Assembly: GCA_023387085.1 (NCBI GenBank) | Contig: JAEWIL010000078.1 | Coordinates: forward strand, 1-32,970 | Length of the DNA: 32,970 nt | DNA from: Pseudomonadota bacterium | Lineage (GTDB): Bacteria; Pseudomonadota; Alphaproteobacteria; Sphingomonadales; Sphingomonadaceae | Direction: 5' to 3' | Part shown: one piece after another, positions 22,944 through 30,626 of the stretch | Position numbering within the stretch: the first letter of the stretch is position 1 | Layout of the letters: each line of letters opens with the position of its first letter | Translations under genes and position numbers: made by a program | The notes under the pieces: generated by a model | The model's input: only the letters and a program-made list of their open reading frames with translations | Database searches by the model: none | What the model was told of the DNA's origin: nothing

Positions 22944-22964
22944 ATGGAAACAATGGTTTTCCAT
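22944..22964. promoter_or_regulatory. Candidate LysR operator dyad
   Basis: ATGGAAA (22944-22950), N7, TTTCCAT (22958-22964) is a perfect 7-bp inverted repeat in the LysR/pirin divergent promoter. It lies 13 bp from the LysR start and about 100 bp from the pirin start, and fits autorepression plus activation of the operon. Confidence 0.6.
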
Positions 22965-23065
22965 CTACGCTATTTCAGAAACGATCCCAACGACTATTTT
23001 GTCTTCAACGGATGAGCCGCCGGGCGCCACGCCAACGGAGCGGCACGAAGAGAAAGGACAAGCCC

Positions 23066-23764
23066 ATGATCGACATTCGCAAATTCGACACGCTGGGCCA
23101 CGCCAACCATGGCTGGCTCGATGCCCGTCACCATTTCTCCTTCGCGAACTATTACGAGCCCGGTCGCATGGGCTGGGGTGCGCTTCGGGTCTGGAACGAC
23201 GATGCCATCGCGGCGCAGGCCGGCTTCCCCCCGCACCCGCACCGCGACATGGAAATCATCACCTATGTCCGCACCGGCGCGATTACCCATCGTGACTCGA
23301 TGGGCAACACGGGACGCACCGCGGCTGGCGACGTTCAGGTGATGAGCGCCGGGACCGGTGTGACGCACAGCGAGTTCAACCTCGAGGACGAGGAAACGAC
23401 GCTGTTCCAGATCTGGATCATGCCCGACCGTGACGGCGGCAATCCCGGCTGGGGCGCCCGCCAGTTTCCCAAGAACGACCGGTCGGGCCGGTTCGTGACG
23501 CTGGCGAGCGGGATCGAAGGCGATGCAGACGCGCTGCCGATCCGTGCCAATGCCCGCGTGGCGGCGGCAACGGTCAACGCCGGCGAACGCATATCCTACG
23601 ATCTCGAAGACGGGCGCCATGCCTATCTTGTTGCCGCCAAGGGCCGCATCCGCGTCAATGGCGCGGACGCCGACCCCCGCGACGGCATCGCGCTTCGCGA
23701 TGTCGGAACGATCGAGGTCGAGGCGCTCGACGACGCCGAACTGGTGCTGGTCGACAGCCTCTGA
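23066..23764 (+). CDS. Pirin family bicupin (quercetinase-like)
   Basis: The 232-residue protein is a pirin-family bicupin. The metal ligands are visible at the same spacing as in human pirin: His57 and His59 in PPHPHRDMEI, then His101 and Glu103 in GTGVTHSEFN. The family comprises metal-dependent proteins, some of which act as quercetin 2,3-dioxygenases and others as redox sensors. The C-terminal cupin (about 135-232) is degenerate. The ATG at 23066 has AAAGGA upstream and begins the conserved MIDIRKFDTLGHANHGWLDARHHFSF. First gene of a three-gene operon, with azoR 90 bp downstream. Confidence 0.94.
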   Translation: MIDIRKFDTLGHANHGWLDARHHFSFANYYEPGRMGWGALRVWNDDAIAAQAGFPPHPHRDMEIITYVRTGAITHRDSMGNTGRTAAGDVQVMSAGTGVTHSEFNLEDEETTLFQIWIMPDRDGGNPGWGARQFPKNDRSGRFVTLASGIEGDADALPIRANARVAAATVNAGERISYDLEDGRHAYLVAAKGRIRVNGADADPRDGIALRDVGTIEVEALDDAELVLVDSL

Positions 23765-23854
23765 CGAACTCCCCCCGGGCCGCCGCTTGTCCCCTCCCTG
23801 TTGGCGGCGGCCCACCCCTTTTTCCATTTCATTCAAATCCAAAGGAGCCATGCC

Positions 23855-24451
23855 ATGACCCATATTCTTCGCATCGATGCCAGCGCCCGCAACGAAGGAT
23901 CGACGACGCGCCTGCTCGCCGACCAGTTGGTCAACCGCCTTGTCGAACAGGGCTATGGTGCCACCGTCACCCGCCGCGACCTCAACACCGCGCCGCCCGC
24001 GCTGCTGACCGAAAGCTGGATCGGCGCCAATTTCACCGACGAGGATGCCCGCAGCGACGAACAGAAGGCGGTACTGGCGGGGTCGGACGAGCTGATCGCC
24101 GAGCTCGAAGCCGCCGACACGATCGTGATCACCGCGCCGATCTATAATTTCGCGATCCCCGCCGCGCTGAAGGCCTGGGTCGACCAGATCGCCCGCGCCC
24201 GCCGCACCTTCCGCTACACCGAGGCCGGCCCCGAAGGTCTGCTGAAGGGCAAGCGCGCTTTCATCGTCTTCGCCTCGGGCGGTGTGCCTCTCGGCAGCGA
24301 AGTCGACTTCGCGAGCGGCTATCTGAAGCACATCCTCGGCTTCGTCGGCATTACCGACGTGACGATCATCGCCGCCGACGGCCATTTGATGGATGGCGAG
24401 GCCGTCACCCGCGCGACCAGCGCGATCAACGGCCTGAAGCAGGCAGCCTGA
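23855..24451 (+). CDS. azoR: FMN-dependent NADH-azoreductase
   Basis: The 198-residue flavodoxin-like enzyme reduces azo dyes and quinones using NADH and FMN. SARNEGSTTR near the N-terminus binds the FMN phosphate. TAPIYNFAIPAALKAWVDQIARARRTFRY is the AzoR signature. FASGGVPLGSEVDF, followed by LKHILGFVGITDV, completes the fold. AAAGGAG lies at good distance from the ATG at 23855. The gene is between pirin and a LigB-like dioxygenase (4 bp after its stop), suggesting a role in detoxifying quinones or nitro/azo aromatics. Confidence 0.94.
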   Translation: MTHILRIDASARNEGSTTRLLADQLVNRLVEQGYGATVTRRDLNTAPPALLTESWIGANFTDEDARSDEQKAVLAGSDELIAELEAADTIVITAPIYNFAIPAALKAWVDQIARARRTFRYTEAGPEGLLKGKRAFIVFASGGVPLGSEVDFASGYLKHILGFVGITDVTIIAADGHLMDGEAVTRATSAINGLKQAA

Positions 24452-24455
24452 TCCG

Positions 24456-25274
24456 ATGCGCCGTCTCCCGAGCCTTTTCGTTTCGCACGGCTCGCCGATG
24501 ATGGCGCTCGAGTCCAGCCCGGCGCGGACCTTCCTCGCCGGGCTGGGTGCCCGCCTGCCGCGGCCGCGCGCGATCCTGGTCGTTTCGGCGCATCATGACG
24601 CGGCCTATCAGGGCGGCCGCGCGACGGTCACGGCCTCGCCGACGCCGCCGACGATCCACGATTTCGGCGGCTTTCCCGACGAGCTGTTCGCGATGCGCTA
24701 TCCCGCGCCGGGCGACCCGGCGCTCGCGGCTGATGTCGTCGACCTGCTCGCGGGCCACGGCCTGACCGTGACGCCCGATCCCGATCGCGGGCTCGATCAT
24801 GGCGCGTGGGTGCCGCTGTCGTTGGTCTATCCCGGCGCCGATATCCCCGTCGTTCAGCTTTCGATCGCTTCGAACGCCAGCCCCGAATGGCATTATGCGC
24901 TCGGCCAGGCCCTTGCGCCGTTGCGCGACCAGGGCGTCCTGATCGTCGGATCGGGCAGCATCACCCACAATCTGCGCGCGCTATTCTCGGCGCGTCTGCC
25001 GATCGACGCGCCCGCGCCGGCGTGGGTCACCGGCTTCACCGACTGGGTCGCCGACCGCTTTGCCGCCGGCGCCATCGACGATGTCCTCCACGCGGTCGAA
25101 CGCGCGCCGCACGGTGCCGACAATCACCCGACCCCCGACCATATTTTGCCGCTGTTTGTGGCGATGGGCGCGGGCGGATCGCCGTTAGGGGCCGAGCGGC
25201 TGCACAGCAGCACCACCTATGGCCTGCTCGCGATGGACGTTTACGCTTTCGGGGACGAAGCCGCCGCCGTATAG
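24456..25274 (+). CDS. LigB/DODA-type extradiol dioxygenase family protein
   Basis: The 272-residue protein belongs to the class III extradiol ring-cleavage dioxygenase family (YgiD/DODA type). Metal-site histidines are in place: His11 (VSHGSP), His46 (VVSAHHD), His171 (SITHNL) and His224/His229 (NHPTPDHILPL). Members open catechol rings, for example DOPA, with Fe(II) or Zn; the substrate here is not known. The gene begins 4 bp after azoR, so it is the third gene of the LysR-controlled operon. The start is the ATG at 24456; the RBS is weak, consistent with translational coupling. Confidence 0.92.
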   Translation: MRRLPSLFVSHGSPMMALESSPARTFLAGLGARLPRPRAILVVSAHHDAAYQGGRATVTASPTPPTIHDFGGFPDELFAMRYPAPGDPALAADVVDLLAGHGLTVTPDPDRGLDHGAWVPLSLVYPGADIPVVQLSIASNASPEWHYALGQALAPLRDQGVLIVGSGSITHNLRALFSARLPIDAPAPAWVTGFTDWVADRFAAGAIDDVLHAVERAPHGADNHPTPDHILPLFVAMGAGGSPLGAERLHSSTTYGLLAMDVYAFGDEAAAV

Positions 25275-25280
25275 CGCGGC

Positions 25281-25964
25281 ATGCTTCTTTCCAACCATGT
25301 TCTCTTCCTCGATGGCGAGGCGCTCGTCATCGACAAGCCGGCGGGCCTGCCCGTCGATGCGCCGCGCGACGGCAGTATCAGCCTCGAAAACCATCTCGAC
25401 AGCCTGCGCTTCGGATTCAAGCGCTGGCCGCTTCCCGTCCACCGGCTCGACCGCGACACCTCGGGCTGCCTGCTCCTCGCGCGCAATCCGAAGGCGCACG
25501 GCCGGTTTACCCGCGCATTCGAAAGTCGCGAGGTCGAGAAACAATATCTCGCGATCCTCGACGGGGTGCCGGCGGACGATGGCGGCACGATCGACCTGCC
25601 GCTCGGGAAGACATCGACTGCGGAGGCGGGCTGGCGGATGGTGATCGATCCGAAAGGAAAGCCGTCGGTTTCGCACTGGGAAAAACTCGCCGTCGAGGGG
25701 GGGCGCGCGCTGCTCCGTTTCCGACCCGAGACCGGGCGCACGCACCAGCTTCGCGTCCACGCGCTCGAGGGCCTGGGCTTTCCGATCGTCGGCGACCCCG
25801 TTTACGGGAGCGGGCGCGCGAAAGACCGCACGATGCTCCACGCCGAAAGGCTGGTCGTAAAACGTGACGTCAAGCCGTCGATAATCGCCGAAGCTCCCTT
25901 CCCCGATCGCTTCGCCGCGCTCGGCTTTTCGGCGCCGGAGGGAGCGGCCCCGACGCGTGGCTGA
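25281..25964 (+). CDS. RluA family pseudouridine synthase
   Basis: The 227-residue enzyme isomerises uridine to pseudouridine in rRNA or tRNA. Catalytic Asp57 lies in HRLDRDTSG; ETGRTHQLRVH and GDPVYG are further family motifs. No S4 domain is present, so it is the short RluA/TruC-like form. It begins 6 bp after the dioxygenase gene; the two may share a transcript although the functions differ. Its stop overlaps the start of the ArfB gene by 8 bp, which points to coupling of two RNA/ribosome genes. Confidence 0.93.
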   Translation: MLLSNHVLFLDGEALVIDKPAGLPVDAPRDGSISLENHLDSLRFGFKRWPLPVHRLDRDTSGCLLLARNPKAHGRFTRAFESREVEKQYLAILDGVPADDGGTIDLPLGKTSTAEAGWRMVIDPKGKPSVSHWEKLAVEGGRALLRFRPETGRTHQLRVHALEGLGFPIVGDPVYGSGRAKDRTMLHAERLVVKRDVKPSIIAEAPFPDRFAALGFSAPEGAAPTRG

Positions 25965-26355
25965 GATCCCCGAAAGCGCGCTGACGGAGAAATTTCTCGC
26001 GGGAACCGGCCCCGGCGGGCAAAATGTCAACAAGGTCGCGACCGCATGCCAGCTCCGCGTCAATGTCTATGCGCTCGGGCTCGCTCCGGATGCCTATCGC
26101 CGACTGAAAACGCTGGCGGGAAGCCGCATGACGACCGAAGGCGAACTCGTCATCCTCGCGCGGCGGTTCCGCACCCAGGAAGCGAACCGCGCCGACGCGC
26201 GCCAGCGGCTGAACGATCTGGTCGACGCCGCGCTGGTTCGCCCCGAAAGGCGGGTGAAGACCAAGCCGAGCAAGGCCGCGAAGGCGAAGCGCGTCGATAG
26301 CAAGAAAGCGCGCAGTTCGGTCAAGGCCGGGCGCGGGCGCGTCCGCCTCGACTAG
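25957..26355 (+). CDS. arfB: Alternative ribosome-rescue factor ArfB (class I release-factor fold)
   Basis: The 132-residue protein carries the peptidyl-tRNA hydrolase loop GTGPGGQNVNK (Gly20-Gly21-Gln22) of class I release factors without a codon-recognition domain. A basic tail with many Lys and Arg follows (about 100-132), which in ArfB inserts into the empty mRNA channel of stalled ribosomes. It frees non-stop ribosomes lacking a codon in the A site. It starts with GTG at 25957 inside the end of the RluA gene, an overlap of 8 bp. The overlap also fits the absence of a separate promoter. Confidence 0.92.
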   Translation: MAEIPESALTEKFLAGTGPGGQNVNKVATACQLRVNVYALGLAPDAYRRLKTLAGSRMTTEGELVILARRFRTQEANRADARQRLNDLVDAALVRPERRVKTKPSKAAKAKRVDSKKARSSVKAGRGRVRLD

Positions 26356-26370
26356 GCGCCGGCCGCCGCA

Positions 26371-26960
26371 ATGCAGCTCTATCGACTCGATGCCGCCGCA
26401 GCCCGGATCGCCGATATCTTCGGGGTCGAGGCGGGCGATGATCCGTGGGCCGGCGACTATGTCACGCCAGGCCGCCCGGCACCGGCGATCGTGCCCGACA
26501 CCCGCGGCGGCGCGCGCCGCTACCTGCGCCCCGGCTATGGGGCGTGCCGCCGCCACCGCGCGGTACGCAGCCCGTCACGACCGTCCGCAACCTGTCGAGC
26601 CCCTTCTGGATCGGTACGCTGCGCCACGCCGAACTGCGCTGCCTGATCCCCGCGACGAGCTTTGCCTTATGGTCCGGACCGGCGGGGGCGAAGCGCCAGC
26701 ATTGGGCCTCGCTCCCCGGGCGCCCGATCTTTGCGTTCGCGGGTATCCAGCGCCAGAACGAGGACTGGCCGGGGTTCGCGATCCTCACGACCGACCCGAA
26801 CAGGCTGATCGAACGGCACAATCCGGGCGCGATGCCGCTGATCCTGCATCCCGAGGATCATGAGCGCTGGCTGACCGCCGAATGGCGCGACGCGGCAACG
26901 CTCGTCACCCCCTATCCGGGGCATTTGATGACGGTCGAAGCGACACCGCCGGTCGCCTGA
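26371..26960 (+). pseudogene. SRAP/YedK-like (HMCES family) gene, frameshifted
   Basis: Two overlapping frames make one SRAP-domain protein. The first frame (26371 to about 26532) gives MQLYRLDAAAARIADIFG and PGRPAPAIVPDTRGGARRYLRP. The second frame (from about 26533 to 26960) gives LWGVPPPPRGTQPVTTVRN, IPATSFALWSG, FAFAGI, ILTTDPN and HNPGAMPLILHPEDHERWL. One missing C in the run 26529-26532 would restore a single frame. Homologues begin Met-Cys, and Cys2 is the catalytic, DNA-crosslinking residue; here residue 2 is Gln. So it is damaged in two ways: frame and active site. A sequencing error could explain the frameshift alone. It lies just after arfB. Confidence 0.7.
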
Positions 26961-27042
26961 AATTCACCATAATCCTTCACTTTGCGATAACCAGCGCGGC
27001 GCTAGATTCCACGAATCAAAAAGATAGGGTGGGAAGCAGAAC
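26960..27042 (+). promoter_or_regulatory. Upstream region of the second PilZ gene
   Basis: Contains AAATTCACCATAAT (26960-26973), similar to a motif upstream of the first PilZ gene, and a GANTC pair: GATTC (27005-27009) and GAATC (27013-27017). The direct repeat TTCAC occurs at 26963-26967 and 26976-26980. No clear promoter. Confidence 0.3.
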
Positions 27043-27351
27043 GTGCAGACGAGGACCAAAACCGCTTCGAAAACGCGCGGCGCGGAGCGCGCGCCCGTGG
27101 TCGGCCGCGCCCGGTTCCGCGAGCCCGGTTTCAATCCGTTCGATGTCGAGCTGTTCGACCTCTCCTCGACCGGCTTTCGCATGGTCACGTTCGCGCGGCC
27201 GCAGATCGGCAAGACGATATGGGTCAGCCTGCCGGGCCTGCAGCCCCTCGAAGCGGTCGTGCGGCGCGGCGACGGCAATAATTTCGGCTGCGAATTCGCC
27301 CGCCCGCTGCATCCCGGCGTCGCGGCGCATTTGCAGGTAACGCTCCGCTAG
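27043..27351 (+). CDS. PilZ domain protein
   Basis: The 102-residue protein is a single PilZ domain. The Asp-x-Ser-x-x-Gly motif is intact (FDVELFDLSSTGFRM), as is the GKTIWVSLPGLQPLEAVVRRGDGNNFGCEFARPL barrel region. The Arg-x-x-x-Arg N-terminal motif is present as GRARFRE (Arg22-x-x-x-Arg26 only in a loose sense). It is likely a cyclic di-GMP effector. The start is GTG at 27043, preceded by a purine-rich GGGAAG. It lies downstream of the SRAP pseudogene and is convergent with the EVE gene. Confidence 0.78.
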   Translation: MQTRTKTASKTRGAERAPVVGRARFREPGFNPFDVELFDLSSTGFRMVTFARPQIGKTIWVSLPGLQPLEAVVRRGDGNNFGCEFARPLHPGVAAHLQVTLR

Positions 27352-27369
27352 GGTCGGGCCGCCGGACGA

Positions 27370-27795
27370 TCAGCCTTCCGGCTTCTCCGACTTTTTCAGG
27401 ATATGCTTCCACTCCGCGGGCGTAACGCGCCCGACCGACAGGCGCGACTGGCGGATCAGGTCCATATCGGCGAGTTCGGGATCGGCCTTGATCGCCGCCA
27501 GCGTCACCGGATGCTTGAGCGCGCGCACCGGCGCGACGCGGACGATCACCCAGGGCGATCCTTCATCGGCGGTCGGGTCGGGCGAGGATTCCTCGATGAT
27601 CTTCATGATCCCGACGCATTCCTTGCCGATATTGCTGTGATAGAAGAGCGCCTCGTCGCCGACCTTCATCGCCATCAGGTTGAGCTTGGCGGTGTGGTTA
27701 CGAACCCCGTCCCACATGCCGGTGCCGTCCTTGACGAGCTGGTCCCACGCATAGGCGTCGGGTTCGGATTTCATCAGCCAATATTGTTTTGCCAT
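27370..27795 (-). CDS. EVE domain protein
   Basis: The 141-residue protein is a stand-alone EVE domain. WLMKSEPDAYAWDQL and GMWDGVRNHTAKLNLMAMKVGDEALFYHSNIGKECVGI are its signature, with LSVGRVTPAEW near the end. EVE domains share the PUA-like fold and bind modified bases in DNA or RNA; in many genomes they occur with restriction or RNA-modification genes, but here the neighbours are not defence genes. No signal peptide. It is divergent from the 2-oxoglutarate-type dioxygenase gene and convergent with the second PilZ gene. Confidence 0.93.
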   Translation of the reverse strand: MAKQYWLMKSEPDAYAWDQLVKDGTGMWDGVRNHTAKLNLMAMKVGDEALFYHSNIGKECVGIMKIIEESSPDPTADEGSPWVIVRVAPVRALKHPVTLAAIKADPELADMDLIRQSRLSVGRVTPAEWKHILKKSEKPEG

Positions 27796-27931
27796 GGCGC
27801 GGGCTTAGCCGAGCCATAGGCGCTGCGAAACCGCCTTTTTCCCTTTAACCTCGACCGCGCAGCGCCTAAATCGCGACTCATGACGCGCCCCCCGAAGGCG
27901 CCGCCCCTTTTATCAGATGGACTTATCCCGC

Positions 27932-28861
27932 ATGACCGCTGCCGTTCCCGTCATTTCCATGTCGCTTCCCGCCGACCAGTTCGCGCAGGATTTCGGCGCC
28001 TCGTTCGAACGCTTCGGTTTCGCGATGATCACCGACCACGGTATCGATCCCGCGTTGATCGACGAGGCATGGGACAAGGCGAAGGCGTTCTTCGCGCTGC
28101 CCGAGGATGTGAAGCGCGCCTATCACATCGCCGGCGGCGGCGGCGCGCGCGGCTATACGCCGTTCGGGACCGAGATCGCCAAGGGTGCCAAGGAAGTCGA
28201 CCTCAAGGAATTCTGGCACGTCGGCCGCGACCTGCCCGCCGGTCACCGCCTCGCCGCGCAGCAGCCGAACAATGTCTGGCCCGCCGAGGTCGACGGCTTC
28301 CGCGCCGCCTACGAAACGCTGTTCGCCGAATTCGACCGCGTCGGCGGCCGCCTGCTTTCGGGTATCGCGCGCTACTTGGGTCTCGCATCCGATTTCTTCG
28401 ACGACACCGTCGCCGACGGCAACAGCGTGATGCGCCTCCTCCACTATCCGCCGGTCGAGGCGCCGGCGAAGGGCATCCGCGCCGAGGCGCATGAGGATAT
28501 CAACACGATCACGCTGCTATTGGGCGCCGAAGAAGCGGGCCTCGAAATCCTCGACAAGGACGGCAGCTGGCTTCCCGTCAGTCCGCCGCCGGGGGCGATG
28601 GCGGTCAATGTCGGCGACATGCTGCAGCGGCTGACCAACAACCGCCTGCCCTCGACCACCCATCGCGTCCGCAACCCCGACGAAGGCCGCGCGAGCGTCG
28701 CGCGCTATTCGATGCCCTTTTTCCTTCACTTCCGGTCGGATTATTTGATCGAGACGCTGGAAAATTGCGTCGATGCCGCGCACCCGAACCTTTACCCGAC
28801 GCCGATCACAGCGGACGAGTATTTGCAGGAACGGCTGCGCGAGATCGGGTTGAAGAAATAG
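27932..28861 (+). CDS. Isopenicillin N synthase family Fe(II)/2-oxoglutarate-type oxygenase
   Basis: This 309-residue non-heme iron oxygenase has the DIOX_N region first (PVISMSLPADQF, RFGFAMITDHGI), then the jelly-roll. The iron site is His187 and Asp189 (AHEDINTITLL) with His244 (TTHRVRNP), and the RYSMPFF motif corresponds to the RxS co-substrate site. Family members oxidise varied small molecules or close rings; nothing here indicates beta-lactam synthesis. An in-frame ATG at 27917 is an alternative start; neither has a clear ribosome-binding site. I prefer 27932 because it places PVISM close to the N-terminus. It ends 2 bp from the convergent GNAT gene. Confidence 0.88.
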   Translation: MTAAVPVISMSLPADQFAQDFGASFERFGFAMITDHGIDPALIDEAWDKAKAFFALPEDVKRAYHIAGGGGARGYTPFGTEIAKGAKEVDLKEFWHVGRDLPAGHRLAAQQPNNVWPAEVDGFRAAYETLFAEFDRVGGRLLSGIARYLGLASDFFDDTVADGNSVMRLLHYPPVEAPAKGIRAEAHEDINTITLLLGAEEAGLEILDKDGSWLPVSPPPGAMAVNVGDMLQRLTNNRLPSTTHRVRNPDEGRASVARYSMPFFLHFRSDYLIETLENCVDAAHPNLYPTPITADEYLQERLREIGLKK

Positions 28862-28863
28862 GC

Positions 28864-29370
28864 TCAGCGGTTCGGGAGCGCATAGATGGTGCGCTCCAGC
28901 CCGTCGGGAAAGCACTCGCGCGCAATCGAATAACCGCCCAGCTTTTCGACCAGCAGCCGGGCCGCCGCATTGTCATCGTTCATGTGCGTTTCGACCACGC
29001 CCCACCCAAGCTCGCGATAGCCGAAAGCAATGGCGGCGCGCGACGCTTCGGCAGCATATCCCCTGCGCCGCGCGTCGGGGATGATCCACCAGGTCAGTTC
29101 CGACCGCGGCCAGTCTTCGGGCCACCACAGCCCGCATCCGCCGACCATCCGCCCGCTGGCGCGCTCGACAACCGCCCAGCGGCCGTAGCCGCGCAGCGCC
29201 CAATGGCCGAGATCGGCGGCGAGTACGCGCCAGGCCCGGCCGGCATCGAGCGGGCCGCCATAGAAATGCGATGCCTCGGTATCGGCGAAAAAGTCGCGAT
29301 AGACAGGAAAATCGCCCGCTTCGGGGGCGCGCAAAATCAGCTGCTCGGTCTCGATGACAGGAACGATCAT
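28864..29370 (-). CDS. GNAT family N-acetyltransferase
   Basis: The 168-residue protein has the RimJ/RimL-type GNAT layout: ETEQLILRAPEAGDF at the N-terminus, WWIIPDARRRGYAAEASRAAIAFGY (acetyl-CoA loop) and VVETHMNDDNAAARLLVEKLGG near the end. It transfers acetyl groups to protein N-termini or small amines; the target is unknown. The start at 29370 aligns with the conserved fold; an ATG at 29412 would add 14 extra residues. It is last in a minus-strand cluster and starts 57 bp after the preceding stop. Confidence 0.87.
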   Translation of the reverse strand: MIVPVIETEQLILRAPEAGDFPVYRDFFADTEASHFYGGPLDAGRAWRVLAADLGHWALRGYGRWAVVERASGRMVGGCGLWWPEDWPRSELTWWIIPDARRRGYAAEASRAAIAFGYRELGWGVVETHMNDDNAAARLLVEKLGGYSIARECFPDGLERTIYALPNR

Positions 29371-29427
29371 GCCGACGCTATCATTCGGCACCGTCGCGCA
29401 ATGCAAGCCCATTTCGCGCGGCGACGG

Positions 29428-29832
29428 CTATCGCTCTGCCCAAAAATCGAACACCGCCTGCTGCTGCTCGCGGATGAAGCGCGCGGCTGCGGCACCCTCC
29501 CATGGGCCGTCATAGCCGAGAAGCAGGGCGGTGCCGCCGACCCACCAACCCTGTCCCGGCAGCCGGTCGCTCTCGCGCACCACGAGCACGGCCATATCGG
29601 GCTCGCCGTCGAGCGCGCAGAGACGGTCGACCTCTTCGAGCGTGCGACACACCGCGCGCATTTTCGGCCGGGTGAAGCGGAAGCCAAGATCGCCGAGCAG
29701 CTCCGAATAGCTCACGCTCCGCCCCGCGCGCGCGGCGGCGGTCAGGATCGCGCGGATGCGCGGCGCATCGCCCAACGCCGACACATCGGCGGCGGTTTCT
29801 TCGACACCTAACCCCTGGTCTTTGGCGGCCAT
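29428..29832 (-). CDS. Small protein of unknown function (winged-helix-like N-terminus)
   Basis: I cannot assign this 134-residue protein. Residues 20-80 (PRIRAILTAAARAGRSVSYSELLGDLG, RPKMRAVCRTLEEVDRL) look like a winged helix, with faint similarity to alkyltransferase-like (Atl/Ogt) DNA-binding domains, but no Cys of the PCHRV active site is present. Then follow a two-strand segment, GEPDMAVLVVRESDRLPGQGWW, and FIREQQQAVFDFW at the end. It overlaps the end of the DUF1295 gene by 25 bp, with the ATG at 29832 inside it, so the two are coupled. Use of the same codon pattern as its neighbours supports a real gene. Confidence 0.7.
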   Translation of the reverse strand: MAAKDQGLGVEETAADVSALGDAPRIRAILTAAARAGRSVSYSELLGDLGFRFTRPKMRAVCRTLEEVDRLCALDGEPDMAVLVVRESDRLPGQGWWVGGTALLLGYDGPWEGAAAARFIREQQQAVFDFWAER

Positions 29833-30626
29833 GGAAAGAATCCCGAGGTGCGCTGCACATAATCGGCATAGCCGGGGCGCGTCTTGTGCAGTCCCTTTTC
29901 GAGCAGCGCCTTGCCCGACCACCGCGTCAGGGTGAAGGTCAGGAAAATCGGCCCGATCACGCTCGCCAGCGCGACCGAGGGCGCGATGTCGGCGGCGATC
30001 AGCCAGATGCCCCACCAGGTCAGCGTGTCGCCGAAATAATTGGGGTGCCGCGTATAACGCCAGAGGCCGGTGTCCAGCACCTTGCCCTTGTTCGCGGGGT
30101 CGGCGCGGAAACGGCCGAGCTGGGCATCGCCGATGGTTTCAAACGCGACGCCGGCAATGGCCGCGACGACACCGATCCAAGCGGGGATGCCCAATGCCGG
30201 GACCGTATAGGCCGCGCTCGCCCAGATACCGATTTGCGTGGGCAGGCATGTGATAAAGAGCAAGGGCGCCTGCATCAGAAAGACCATTATGAGAGCCGAG
30301 AGGCCCCAGCTCCAGCCGCGCTGCTTCATCACGCCGCCGAGGATTTTCTGATAGCGCGGGTCTTCGCCCGCCGAGCGCCAGCGCAAGAACAGATGAATCG
30401 CGAGCCGCAGCCCCCACAGCGTCGTAAGGCCGAGCAGCCATCGGCCGTGCGGGGCCGCGGTTCCGACCTGTCCCGCGCTCGCCCACGCAAGCAGCACCAT
30501 ACCGAAAGCCCAGAAAGCGTCGATGAAGGACACATCGCGGAGGCGGACCGCGATCGCCCACAGGATCAGGATCACGGCGATCAGCCCGGCGAAATTGAGT
30601 CCAAGCATCGTCAGCACATCGCTCAT
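29808..30626 (-). CDS. DUF1295 / steroid 5-alpha-reductase-like membrane protein
   Basis: The 272-residue polytopic membrane protein has about seven hydrophobic segments and a conserved C-terminal half (LDTGLWRYTRHPNYFGDTLTWWGIWLI, RPGYADYVQRTSGFFPWPP) typical of the DUF1295/isoprenylcysteine-methyltransferase-like fold. The RHPNYFG and YxxYxxRTSxFxP motifs bind the cofactor in this superfamily. It probably modifies a lipid or isoprenoid, using NADPH or SAM. Its start (30626) overlaps the stop of the acyltransferase gene as ATGA, and its end overlaps the next gene by 25 bp. Confidence 0.88.
   Translation of the reverse strand: MSDVLTMLGLNFAGLIAVILILWAIAVRLRDVSFIDAFWAFGMVLLAWASAGQVGTAAPHGRWLLGLTTLWGLRLAIHLFLRWRSAGEDPRYQKILGGVMKQRGWSWGLSALIMVFLMQAPLLFITCLPTQIGIWASAAYTVPALGIPAWIGVVAAIAGVAFETIGDAQLGRFRADPANKGKVLDTGLWRYTRHPNYFGDTLTWWGIWLIAADIAPSVALASVIGPIFLTFTLTRWSGKALLEKGLHKTRPGYADYVQRTSGFFPWPPKTRG

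Noticed and set aside
27370..28861. EVE protein with neighbouring dioxygenase as a defence or modified-base system
   Set aside because: The dioxygenase is of the small-molecule isopenicillin N synthase type, not a TET/JBP-type base oxidase, and there are no nuclease or methylase genes nearby.
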